Shown here piece after piece: positions 15,394 to 23,078 of a stretch of DNA of 34,519 nt (position 1 is its first letter; the number at the start of each line of letters is the position of its first letter). The position numbers and the translations under genes are program-made. The DNA lies in the NCBI GenBank assembly GCA_025963875.1, contig JAOPZY010000114.1, positions 1 to 34,519 on the forward strand. Direction: 5' to 3'. The stretch comes from Actinomycetota bacterium. Lineage in GTDB: Bacteria > Actinomycetota > CADDZG01 > JAHWKV01 > JAOPZY01. The notes under the pieces are model-generated. The model saw only the letters and a program-made list of their open reading frames with translations. It made no database searches and was not told the DNA's origin.

Positions 15394-15891
15394 GTGAGCC
15401 GTGCCTTCTTCGACCAGATCGACGACGAGCTGCGGGGTCTGCTCGGCCCGGCTCTGCGCAACTACGAGTCCGTCCGGGCCTCCCGGCTGATCAAGCTGTG
15501 GTACGCCGACCCGGCCATCCACTTCGAGGTGCAGATGGTTGCGCAACGGTGGTCGCCGACCCGGGGGCCGGTCATCGAGGTGGGGCTTCACCTGGAGCAC
15601 CCCGACCCTGCGGTCAATGAGCGTCGCCTGGTAGCGCTCAGCTCGGGCCGGGCGTCGTGGGCAGCCTCGCTTCCCGAAGCGGGTATCGGGCCGGCCCTCG
15701 GACCGAGGGCCGGTACGTGGCGGCGAGTCTCGGAGTTCCTGGAAGAAACCGGGCCCGATGACCCCGAGCTCGCCAGCGAGGCCGCGGAGCGGCTCGCCGT
15801 CTACGTGCGAACCCTCTGGCCGCTCCTCCGCCAGCAGGCCCTCGGTAATCCCGGCGACGAGGCCGATCCCGAGATAAGGTCTGGAGCATGA
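15394..15891 (+). CDS. Uncharacterised 165-aa protein coupled to the GH99 gene
   Basis: I do not recognise a family. The protein is soluble and mixed alpha/beta in appearance, with an N-terminal helix-like FFDQIDDELRGLLG, a strand-rich middle (HFEVQMVAQRW, PVIEVGLHLEHPD) and a C-terminal helix ERLAVYVRTLWPLLRQQ. No signal peptide or membrane segment is visible. Codon use matches its neighbours. The GTG at 15394 is used; no Shine-Dalgarno is seen and TACATT ends nine bases upstream. Its stop overlaps the start of the secreted glycosidase gene as ATGA, so the two are probably co-transcribed and translationally coupled. Confidence 0.7.
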   Translation: MSRAFFDQIDDELRGLLGPALRNYESVRASRLIKLWYADPAIHFEVQMVAQRWSPTRGPVIEVGLHLEHPDPAVNERRLVALSSGRASWAASLPEAGIGPALGPRAGTWRRVSEFLEETGPDDPELASEAAERLAVYVRTLWPLLRQQALGNPGDEADPEIRSGA

Positions 15892-17777
15892 CCTTGTTGG
15901 GGAGATCGCTCCGTCGCGGGCTGGGAGGGTCGCTCGCAGCCCTTCTCGGGGTGGTGGCAGTGGCCGTGCTGTCCGTGACGGCAACGCCGGTGGCCCAGGG
16001 CGCCCACGGGACCGCTGGTGGCACCGGCCGGGTCGTGCGACAGGTCGGTACCCAGAACCCCGGTCACGTCCCGAGGGGCTACTGGCTGGCCGCCACGGAC
16101 GGTGGCGTCTTCTCCTACGGCAACGCCCAGTTCAAGGGCAGCGTCGGAGCCCTCAACAAGCCGATCGTGGGCATGGCGACCACGCCGCTCGGCAACGGCT
16201 ACTGGCTGGCGGCGTCCGACGGCGGCATCTTCTCCTTCAACGTCCCCTTCCTCGGCTCCACGGGGGGCATCAAGCTCAACCAGCCCGTCGTGGCCATCAT
16301 CGCCAGCCCCCTGGGGGCCGGGTACTGGCTGGTCGCCTCCGACGGCGGCGTGTTCAACTTCGGCGTCCCATTGCTGGGCTCGACGGCCAGCACCAAGCTC
16401 AACAAACCCATCGTCGGCGCCGCAGCCACGCCCACCGGAGAGGGCTACTGGCTCGTCGCCTCCGACGGCGGGATCTTCTCCTTCGGCGACGCGGCGTTCT
16501 TCGGCTCGACGGGCAGCACGCCGCTCAACAAGCCCATCGTCGGCATGGCCTCCACCCCCACCGGGCAGGGCTACTGGCTCGTCGCCTCCGACGGCGGGAT
16601 CTTCTCCTTCGGCGACGCCGCCTTCTACGGCAGCGTCGGCGGCAACCCCGCCGTGAAGCCGGTCGTGGGCATCGCGGCCACCCCGAGCGGGCTGGGCTAC
16701 TGGCTGGCGGGATCCGACGGCGGGATCTTCTCCTTCGGCGACGCCACGTTCTTCGGCAGCGCGGGGGGCCTGCGCCTCAAGGCGCCCGTCGTCGGCATCG
16801 CCGGCGTACCCAACACGGGCCCTGGCAAGGTGGGCATCTTCTACTACCCGTGGTACGGCACCCCCGCGTCAACCGGAGCAGGGTGGAAGCATTGGGACCA
16901 GGGCGGCCACACGCCGCCGGACGACATCGGCGCCACCTATTACCCGGCCCGCGGCCCGTACTCCAGCACCGACACCGCCGTCGTGGATTCGCAGATGGCC
17001 GAGATCGCGGCCGCAGGTGTCAACCAGGTGATCGTGTCGTGGTGGGGGCAGGGAAGCTACGAGGACAAGGCGCTGTCCGTGGTCCAGACCGCCGCAGCCG
17101 CCCACGGGGTCGATGTGGCCATCCACCTCGAGCCCTACGGGGGCAGGGGCACCACGGGCCCCGCAGATATCAGCTATCTCACTGCCAAGGGCTTCAAAGT
17201 CTTCTACGCCTACCAGGCGACGCTCCTGAACTCGTCGTTCTGGGCGGCGATCCGGGCGCAGAACCCCAACATCACCATGTTCGCCAACGGGGGTCCTTCC
17301 TACACGAAGGCGGGCCAGGGGGGCCTGATCAACTTCGCGCTGCTGGGCGGATTCGACGGCATCTACACCTACGACCCCATCAACTTCTCGGGCGCGGATT
17401 TCGGGCCGCTCTGCGCTCTTGCCCGGGCGAACCGCTTGCAGTGCGCCCCGTCGGTGGCCCCCGGCTTCGACGGGACGAGGGCGACGACCATCAGCACGAT
17501 CCGGCCGCGTCTGGGCGGCGGCACCTACGACGCGATGTGGGCGGGGGCAATTGCCGCCGCGCCCGAGATCGTGACGATCACGAGCTACAACGAGTGGCAC
17601 GAGGGTTCGCAGATCGAGCCGGCCAAGCCCTTCTGCATCCCGAACCAGGGGACCTGCTACGCCGACTACACCGGTGACTTCGGCCTCGCCGACCCCCAGG
17701 CCCAGCAGGGCTACCTTAACCGGACCGCCGTCTGGTCGAATGCCTACCGCTCCACCCGCACCCCGGGCCTGCCGTAG
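15888..17777 (+). CDS. Secreted six-repeat protein with C-terminal GH99-like endo-mannosidase domain
   Basis: A 629-residue exported protein. Residues 1-40 form a Sec-type signal peptide (RSLRRG, a long hydrophobic core, then small residues). Residues 64 to about 311 hold six repeats of 40-42 residues beginning GYWL at 64, 104, 145, 186, 228 and 270, each with SDGGIFSFG-like and FxGSxG motifs; such repeats are familiar from acidimicrobial surface proteins and probably form a propeller. From about 315 the sequence matches the GH99 endo-alpha-mannosidase/mannanase fold: IFYYPWYG, GPYSSTDTAVV, VSWWGQGSYED, HLEPYGGR, GGFDGIYTYD and SYNEWHEGSQIE. In this family the two glutamates of NEWHEG are catalytic; here they are E569 and E572. 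The likely substrate is an alpha-mannan-type glycan outside the cell. Confidence 0.85.
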   Translation: MTLLGRSLRRGLGGSLAALLGVVAVAVLSVTATPVAQGAHGTAGGTGRVVRQVGTQNPGHVPRGYWLAATDGGVFSYGNAQFKGSVGALNKPIVGMATTPLGNGYWLAASDGGIFSFNVPFLGSTGGIKLNQPVVAIIASPLGAGYWLVASDGGVFNFGVPLLGSTASTKLNKPIVGAAATPTGEGYWLVASDGGIFSFGDAAFFGSTGSTPLNKPIVGMASTPTGQGYWLVASDGGIFSFGDAAFYGSVGGNPAVKPVVGIAATPSGLGYWLAGSDGGIFSFGDATFFGSAGGLRLKAPVVGIAGVPNTGPGKVGIFYYPWYGTPASTGAGWKHWDQGGHTPPDDIGATYYPARGPYSSTDTAVVDSQMAEIAAAGVNQVIVSWWGQGSYEDKALSVVQTAAAAHGVDVAIHLEPYGGRGTTGPADISYLTAKGFKVFYAYQATLLNSSFWAAIRAQNPNITMFANGGPSYTKAGQGGLINFALLGGFDGIYTYDPINFSGADFGPLCALARANRLQCAPSVAPGFDGTRATTISTIRPRLGGGTYDAMWAGAIAAAPEIVTITSYNEWHEGSQIEPAKPFCIPNQGTCYADYTGDFGLADPQAQQGYLNRTAVWSNAYRSTRTPGLP

Positions 17778-17820
17778 GCCGGGACCGAGGGGTGGGCGCC
17801 GCCTAGCGAGCGAATCAGGT

Positions 17821-18447
17821 ATGGACAAGGACTCCCTTCAGCTCGTAGGGGACGGCTTGCTGTCGGCCCTCGCCCAGGGCGTTGACGGGGCCAAGGAGCT
17901 CGCCACGCAATGTATCGGCGCACTCCGTGAACGAGGCTGGGTCGGGGACGACGACCTCGCCGATCATCTCGCCTCCGCGATCGGGGAGGGCCCTACGCCG
18001 ATGCTCCGCCCGCTGCCGGTTCCTCTCGACGAGCTGGCCATCCTCCTCGAGGGCGACGTCCTGTCGGGCGGCGGGCGCATCGACCTCGAGACCGGCGAGG
18101 TCTGGCACCGGGCAGCCATTGAATACGAACAAGAGATAGGCAACGAGAACCCAGAAGACGAGGATCCCGATCGCTGGCTCTACGTTGACTGCGAGGGATC
18201 CAACGACGCCTATCGCGATATGGAGTGGTTCATTGGCACGGTCAGCGACCCCGACCGGGCCGACCGTCTGTGGATCGCCATCCAGGGCCGGGGGGCGTTC
18301 CGGCGCTTCAAGGACGTCCTCAGCCGCTGGCCTAGTGAGGTCGACCGCTGGTACGCCTTCTCGGAGGACCGGCAGCGAGGACGGGCCCGCAGCTGGCTGG
18401 CGGCAATGGGTTACCGGCCGTCGCCGCCGCCGAAAACCCCCGGATAG
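17821..18447 (+). CDS. UPF0158 family protein
   Basis: A 208-residue protein of the uncharacterised UPF0158 group. The typical core is present: LLEGDVLSGGGRIDLETGEVW in the middle, followed by WLYVDCEGSNDAYRDMEWFI and the C-terminal IQGRGAFRRFKDVLSRWPSEVDRWYAFSEDR with its conserved aromatic and arginine residues. The N-terminal 65 residues are an extra helical region that not all members have. A short stretch near codon 100 (EYEQEIGNENPEDED) is acidic and less GC-rich than the rest. No function is known. It follows the glycosidase gene by 43 bases with only a weak Shine-Dalgarno. Confidence 0.75.
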   Translation: MDKDSLQLVGDGLLSALAQGVDGAKELATQCIGALRERGWVGDDDLADHLASAIGEGPTPMLRPLPVPLDELAILLEGDVLSGGGRIDLETGEVWHRAAIEYEQEIGNENPEDEDPDRWLYVDCEGSNDAYRDMEWFIGTVSDPDRADRLWIAIQGRGAFRRFKDVLSRWPSEVDRWYAFSEDRQRGRARSWLAAMGYRPSPPPKTPG

Positions 18448-18462
18448 GTTCGGGCCGTCGCC

Positions 18463-19269
18463 TCAGTACGAGTGGGCCTCGTCCGGGTAGGTGCCGGCCT
18501 CGACGTCACGGCGGTAGGCCGTGGCCGCCTCGACGATCGTCTCGCCCAGGTTGGCGTAGCGCTTCACGAACTTCGGCCCCGCCTCGTGGCTCGCTCCCAT
18601 GCCCAGCAGGTCGTGGACGACGAGCACCTGGGCGTCGCACCCGGCCCCGGCGCCAATGCCGATGGTGGGGATCGCCAGCGAACGGGTGACCGTGGTCGCC
18701 ACGGCCGCCGGGACCGCCTCCAGCACGAGGCTGAACGCCCCCGCCTTCTCCAGCTCCAGGGCGTGGGCCAGCAGCAGGTGGGCGTCCTCCTCGCTGCGGG
18801 CCTGGACCCGGTAGCCGCCGAGGGCGTGCACCGACTGGGGCGTGAGGCCCAGGTGCGCCATGACCGGCACGCCGAGCTCCGTCAGGGCCTGGGTCAGCTC
18901 GAGGTGCGGCCCCTCGATCTTGACGCCGTGCATGCCACCCTCCTTGAGGAAGCGGGTGGCGTTGCGGATCCCGTCCTCGACGGAGACCTGGTAGCTGCCG
19001 AAGGGCATGTCGCCGATGAGGAGTGCGTTGCGGGCACCCCGGGCGACCGCCCGGCAGTGGTGCAGCATCTCGTCCATCGTGACCGGCAGGGTGGTGTCGT
19101 ACCCGAGCACGACCTGCGCCAGCGAATCCCCGACGAGCAGCACGGGGATCCCCGCCTCGTCCAGGAGGCGGGCCGTCGGGAAGTCGTAGGCCGTGAGCAT
19201 GGCGAACCGCCTGCCCTCCGACTTGCAACGTGCGAGATCGCGCACCGTGGTCCGTGCGGGGACGGGCAT
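18463..19269 (-). CDS. panB: 3-methyl-2-oxobutanoate hydroxymethyltransferase
   Basis: First enzyme of pantothenate and CoA synthesis: it transfers a hydroxymethyl group from methylene-tetrahydrofolate to 2-oxoisovalerate, giving ketopantoate. At 268 residues it is of normal length. PanB motifs are LLVGDSLAQVVLGYDTTLPVT, IGDMPFGSYQ, VKIEGP, MAHLGLTPQSVHALGGYRVQ and IPTIGIGAGAGCDAQVLVVHDLLG. The start at 19269 has AAAGGAG six bases upstream, one of the few classical Shine-Dalgarno sites here. It shares its substrate 2-oxoisovalerate with LeuA, encoded in the same window but not linked. The neighbouring hydrolase is divergent and no other pan gene is present. Confidence 0.95.
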   Translation of the reverse strand: MPVPARTTVRDLARCKSEGRRFAMLTAYDFPTARLLDEAGIPVLLVGDSLAQVVLGYDTTLPVTMDEMLHHCRAVARGARNALLIGDMPFGSYQVSVEDGIRNATRFLKEGGMHGVKIEGPHLELTQALTELGVPVMAHLGLTPQSVHALGGYRVQARSEEDAHLLLAHALELEKAGAFSLVLEAVPAAVATTVTRSLAIPTIGIGAGAGCDAQVLVVHDLLGMGASHEAGPKFVKRYANLGETIVEAATAYRRDVEAGTYPDEAHSY

Positions 19270-19377
19270 GACGCACTCCTTTCTGGTCCCGGGGCTCCAG
19301 CCTCCAGGCCTTCCCAATAGTTTACGGCGAAGGAGCGCAGAGGGAGCGCAAAGGGCGTTGCCTGAGATAATCCGATG

Positions 19378-20217
19378 GTGAGCGACACCCCCTTGGAGCT
19401 TGCTGCCATCGAACGCGGCGCCGGGCCGGCCGTCACCCTCATCCACGGAGGTGTGTTCCACTCCGGTCCAGCCTGGGCGAAGACGATCGGGCCGCTGGTG
19501 CAGGGCGGCTACCGGGTGATCGCCGTCGACCGCCGGGGCTACGGCCGCTCGCCGCCCGGCGCGACCGACGCCATCGCGGTGAGCCTCCAGGCCAGCGACG
19601 TGGCGACGACGCTGGACCTTCGGGACGTCGAGGTGTCGCACGTGGCGGGCGTCTCGTACGGGGCGCTGGTGGCGCTGGAGCTGGCGCTGGCCCAGCCGAA
19701 GCGGGTCCTGTCGCTCACCCTGATCGAGCCAACGATCTTCTCCTGGCTGAAGGGCGACCCGGACTACGCTCCCTGGATCCACCGCTTCATGGAGCTGGAG
19801 AGCCTCGGCACCGCCGGCACGCCGCACCACGTGTGGCTCGAGCCCTGGCTGAGCCTCATCGATCCCGCCATGGCGAGGGACCTGCGGCCCGGCTCGCCCG
19901 CCTGGCCGCTCGTCGAGCGGGCGCTCGCCTACCAGTGGAGGGAGGAGTGCGTCTCCTCGTACCGCCCCGACGAGGATCTGCTCGATGCGTTCGCCGTCCC
20001 CACCCTCATCCTCAACGGGGGCGACAGCGAGCCGGCGCTGCGCGAAGTGGGGGAACTGCTCGCCGAACGCCTTCCGTCAGCCCAGCACGTGGAGGTGGCA
20101 GGGGCCGGCCACCAGCTTCACGCCCACAACGCTGCAGTGTTCAACCAGTTGCTGATCAGCTTCCTGGCGCGCAATTCGTCCGATTTGGAGGCCCAGGGGC
20201 ACCGTACGGTCCGGTAG
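19378..20217 (+). CDS. Alpha/beta hydrolase
   Basis: A 279-residue serine hydrolase of the alpha/beta fold. The oxyanion loop is LIHGGVFHSG, followed by AVDRRGYGRSPPG, the nucleophile elbow AGVSYGALVAL with Ser, the acid strand PTLILNGGDSEP and the catalytic His in GAGHQLHAHN. The start is taken as the GTG at 19378 because GATAAT ends six bases before it. The ATG at 19375 would be only three bases from the -10, too close for transcription to begin upstream of it. The two choices differ by one residue. The substrate is unknown. Direct repeats GGAGCGCA lie about 40 bp upstream. Confidence 0.82.
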   Translation: MSDTPLELAAIERGAGPAVTLIHGGVFHSGPAWAKTIGPLVQGGYRVIAVDRRGYGRSPPGATDAIAVSLQASDVATTLDLRDVEVSHVAGVSYGALVALELALAQPKRVLSLTLIEPTIFSWLKGDPDYAPWIHRFMELESLGTAGTPHHVWLEPWLSLIDPAMARDLRPGSPAWPLVERALAYQWREECVSSYRPDEDLLDAFAVPTLILNGGDSEPALREVGELLAERLPSAQHVEVAGAGHQLHAHNAAVFNQLLISFLARNSSDLEAQGHRTVR

Positions 20218-20227
20218 GAGACCAGTA

Positions 20228-20250
20228 GGGGCCCAGTAGGGGCGGGCCCC
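20228..20250 (+). terminator. GC hairpin after the alpha/beta hydrolase gene
   Basis: GGGGCCC and GGGCCCC pair around a 9-base loop, 11 bases after the hydrolase stop. No U-tract follows, so it is at best a weak or Rho-assisted terminator. Downstream GATATCAT could be the -10 of the next gene. Confidence 0.35.
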
Positions 20251-20325
20251 GCGATATCATCTTTACGCAGCCCAGACGCGTCGAGTCCGGCTCGTCCGCA
20301 GGCGGGCACGGAGGGTCCAGAGACC

Positions 20326-20682
20326 ATGATTTCGAAGATTGCCGTCCTGTGCTGGGAGGAGAGCCGCCCTTGGGTGAGCGCCCTCAGGCAGAACGGCTAC
20401 AGCGTGCCGTGGGTCGAGGAACCGAAGGGGGACTCGTACAAGCAGATCCCGCGCCTCGAACCGGACCTCGTTCTCATCGACCTCACCCGCCTCCCCGACC
20501 AGGGCAAGGCCATGGCCGTCGTTCTGGCGGGCAACGAGGCCCTCAGCGGGATCCCAATCGTGGTGGTGAGCGAGAAGGACTCGGCCACCCGGGGCCTCAA
20601 GGGCAAGGTGGAGAACCTGATCCTCACCAACCCGTCGGAACTCGTCACCGCCGTGAAATCTGCTCTGTCCGGAAAGGACTGA
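20326..20682 (+). CDS. Degenerate response-regulator receiver-like protein
   Basis: A 118-residue stand-alone protein with the CheY-like pattern of alternating strands and helices. The phospho-acceptor position is kept as Asp in DLVLIDLTRLPD and the switch Ser in PIVVVSEKDS. The usual N-terminal acidic pair is replaced by CWEES, and the conserved Lys of the KP motif is missing (LTNPSEL). Phosphorylation chemistry is therefore doubtful, and it may act as a pseudo-receiver that binds a partner. GGAGGG lies about ten bases before the ATG. It is located 37 bases before rfbB in the same direction, so a link with surface-glycan synthesis is possible. No output domain is present. Confidence 0.65.
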   Translation: MISKIAVLCWEESRPWVSALRQNGYSVPWVEEPKGDSYKQIPRLEPDLVLIDLTRLPDQGKAMAVVLAGNEALSGIPIVVVSEKDSATRGLKGKVENLILTNPSELVTAVKSALSGKD

Positions 20683-20719
20683 AGCCAGCGATCCCCCCCG
20701 ATGCAGTATCGTCCGCGGC

Positions 20720-21736
20720 ATGAACGGCAAGACGGTGCTGGTGACGGGGGGCGCTGGATTTCTAGGGAGCCATTTCGTCCGTCGTGCCCTCGCAGGCGGA
20801 GCCGCCCTGGTGGTCAATTTCGACAAGCTGTCCTATGCGGGTGACGTCCGACGCCTCGACGACGTGTCGGGGGACCCTCGCTACCGCTTCGTCCAGGGCG
20901 ACGTCGCCTCCGAGCCCGAGGTCGCCGCCGCCGTCGATGCCCACCGCCCCCAGGTCGTCGTCCACTACGCCGCCGAGACGCACGTGACCCGCAGCGAGTC
21001 CGCCCCCGAGCTGTTCCACCGGACCAACGTCGAGGGGACCCGCATCCTGCTGGAGGCCTGCGCAGCCGGCGGCGTGGAGCGCTTCGTCCACATCTCCACC
21101 GACGAGGTCTACGGACCCATCCGGCAGGGCGCGTTCGCCGAGGAGGACAAGCCGGAGGGCGAGGGCTCCGCGACGAGCCCCTACGCCCGCTCCAAGGCGC
21201 TCGCCGACGACCTTGCCCGCGCCTTCGCCGGCCGGCTGCCGGTCGTCGTCGTGCGGCCCACCAACGCCTTCGGCTCCCACCAGTTCCCCGAGAAGGCGTT
21301 CCCGCGCTGGATCGTCCGGGCGCTGCGGGGCCAGCCGCTGCCGGTGTGGGGCGACGGGATGTACGTGCGGCAGTGGCTCAACGCCGTGGACTTCGCCGAG
21401 GCGGTCGCCCTGGCAGCCGAGGCCGGCGAGCCCGGTTCGGTCTACAACGTCGGCCCCCGCCACGACCCGGAGATCACGAACATCGCCCTGGCCCGCTGGC
21501 TCGTCGCCAGCCTCGGCCTGCCGGACGACCGGATCGTGATGACGGCGTACGACCGGCCCGGCCACGACCGCCGTTACTGCGTGGACGCCACGAGGATCTT
21601 AGGCCTCGGCTGGCGGCCCGGCGACGTCTGGGAGCAGCTCGCCGCCACGGTCGCCTGGTACCGCGACAACGCATCGTGGTGGGAGCCGCACCTCGCCGTT
21701 GCCGAGTCGATCTACGTGGACGCGGCCGCGAAATGA
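20720..21736 (+). CDS. rfbB: dTDP-glucose 4,6-dehydratase
   Basis: Second step of dTDP-L-rhamnose synthesis, forming dTDP-4-keto-6-deoxyglucose with tightly bound NAD. An extended short-chain dehydrogenase of 338 residues: TGGAGFLGSHFV, HYAAETHVTRS, HISTDEVYG with the Thr-Asp-Glu catalytic set, SPYARSKA with the YxxxK pair, PTNAFGSHQFPEKAFPRW and YDRPGHDRRYCVD. The His in AETHV and the DRPGHDRRY block favour RmlB over other epimerases. The start at 20720 is supported by TATCGT ending seven bases upstream (leaderless). It opens the operon rfbB-C-D-A, whose four genes all overlap. Confidence 0.92.
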   Translation: MNGKTVLVTGGAGFLGSHFVRRALAGGAALVVNFDKLSYAGDVRRLDDVSGDPRYRFVQGDVASEPEVAAAVDAHRPQVVVHYAAETHVTRSESAPELFHRTNVEGTRILLEACAAGGVERFVHISTDEVYGPIRQGAFAEEDKPEGEGSATSPYARSKALADDLARAFAGRLPVVVVRPTNAFGSHQFPEKAFPRWIVRALRGQPLPVWGDGMYVRQWLNAVDFAEAVALAAEAGEPGSVYNVGPRHDPEITNIALARWLVASLGLPDDRIVMTAYDRPGHDRRYCVDATRILGLGWRPGDVWEQLAATVAWYRDNASWWEPHLAVAESIYVDAAAK

Positions 21737-22254
21737 AGCTCGAGCCGGTCGACGGCATCCCGGGCGCGGTGCTCGGCACGCCGAAGGTCTACGGTGACAG
21801 CCGAGGCTCCTTCATGGAGATCTTCCGCGAGGACCTCCTCGGCGTGCCCTTCGTCCAGGCCAACCATTCGCGTTCGTCGAAGGGCGTGCTGCGGGGTCTG
21901 CACTACCACCGCCAGCAGGCCGATGCCTGGTATGTGATCGCCGGGGAGGCGCAGGCGATGCTGGCCGACCTCCGGACGCGCGGGGCCACACCGGTCGTCC
22001 GGTCGGTGGACCTCGCGGCGGGCCATCCCCAGGTGCTGTACATCCCCCCGGGCGTGGCCCACGGCTTCCTTGCCACGACCGACGTCGACCTCATCTACTG
22101 GGTGACCCACTACTACGACTCGACCGACGAGTTCGGCGTCGCCTGGGACGACCCCGTCCTCCAGGCGCCCTGGCGCATCGAGGACCCCATCCTGTCGGAG
22201 CGCGACGTGAAGAACCCAAGGCTCGAGTGGAGCTCCATCCCCGCCTGGTCGTGA
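21733..22254 (+). CDS. rfbC: dTDP-4-dehydrorhamnose 3,5-epimerase
   Basis: Third step of the pathway, epimerising C3 and C5. A 173-residue RmlC cupin of normal length. SRGSFMEIFRED, SSKGVLRGLHYH with the catalytic His, QVLYIPPGVAHGFLA and the YYDSTDEFGVAWDDP block are all typical. The ATG at 21733 overlaps the rfbB stop as ATGA. The C-terminal 28 bases are shared with the start of rfbD in another frame. Confidence 0.94.
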   Translation: MKLEPVDGIPGAVLGTPKVYGDSRGSFMEIFREDLLGVPFVQANHSRSSKGVLRGLHYHRQQADAWYVIAGEAQAMLADLRTRGATPVVRSVDLAAGHPQVLYIPPGVAHGFLATTDVDLIYWVTHYYDSTDEFGVAWDDPVLQAPWRIEDPILSERDVKNPRLEWSSIPAWS

Positions 22255-23078
22255 CGGGCGGCCGCGGCCAGTTGGGCCGCGCCCTGGGGGCACGGGTCCC
22301 CGACGCCGTCCTCCTCGACATCGACGAGCTCGACCTGACCGACGGCGAGGCCGTGGTGGGCATGCTCTGCGACCTCCGTCCGGAGACCATCATCCACGGG
22401 GGCGCCTACACCGCGGTGGACGCCGCCGAGAGCGACCCCGAGGGCGCCCGGGCGGTCAACGCCGGCGGCACCCGAGCGGTGGCCAGGGCTGCCGCAACGC
22501 TGGGGGCCAGGCTCGTCTACATCTCGACCGACTACGTCTTCGGCGGCACGCCGGGAGAGCCCTACCCCGAGGACCACCCCACCGGACCGCTCTCCGTCTA
22601 CGGGGCGACGAAGCTGGAGGGCGAGCAGGCCACCGCCGAGGTGGAGCACCACCTGATCGTCCGTACCTCGTGGGTCTTCGGCGAGGGCAAGAACTTCATC
22701 GGCGCCATCCTGGGCGCGGCCCGCACCCGCGCGGAACTCACCGTCGTCGACGACCAGTGGGGCCGTCCGACCTACGCCGCCGACCTGGCCGGGGGCATCC
22801 TGGAGCTCCTCGATCGGGAGGCGACCGGCACCTTCCATCTCCAGGGTGGGGGGGAGCCCGCAACGTGGGCCGACGTGGCCGAGGCAGCCCTGGCGGCGGC
22901 GGGCTCGGCGACCAGGGTGGCCCGGGTGACGACTGCCGAGTACGATTCGCGCCAGACCGGGCGAACCGCTCCCCGCCCCGCCTTCAGCGTGCTGGACTGC
23001 TCGAAGGCGGCGGGCCTGGGCGTCGCGCTGCGTCCCTGGCGCGAGGCTGTGGAGGAATACGTGAAGGTGACCGCATGA
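22227..23078 (+). CDS. rfbD: dTDP-4-dehydrorhamnose reductase
   Basis: Last step, reducing the 4-keto group to give dTDP-L-rhamnose. A 283-residue RmlD: LVVTGGRGQLGRAL, IIHGGAYTAVDAAESDP, VYISTDYVFGGTPGEPYPED, PLSVYGATKLEGEQ with YxxxK, and RTSWVFGEGKNF. The GTG at 22227 is chosen over the GTG at 22251, because the later start would remove the first beta-strand in front of the glycine-rich loop. The cost is a 28-base overlap with rfbC, unusual but in line with the tight packing of this operon. Confidence 0.93.
   Translation: MELHPRLVVTGGRGQLGRALGARVPDAVLLDIDELDLTDGEAVVGMLCDLRPETIIHGGAYTAVDAAESDPEGARAVNAGGTRAVARAAATLGARLVYISTDYVFGGTPGEPYPEDHPTGPLSVYGATKLEGEQATAEVEHHLIVRTSWVFGEGKNFIGAILGAARTRAELTVVDDQWGRPTYAADLAGGILELLDREATGTFHLQGGGEPATWADVAEAALAAAGSATRVARVTTAEYDSRQTGRTAPRPAFSVLDCSKAAGLGVALRPWREAVEEYVKVTA

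Noticed and set aside
16071-16800. CRISPR-like or tandem DNA repeat
   Set aside because: The periodicity of about 120-126 bases is in frame and encodes the GYWL protein repeats.
22251-23078. Shorter rfbD start at GTG 22251
   Set aside because: It would remove the first beta-strand before the glycine-rich NAD-binding loop.
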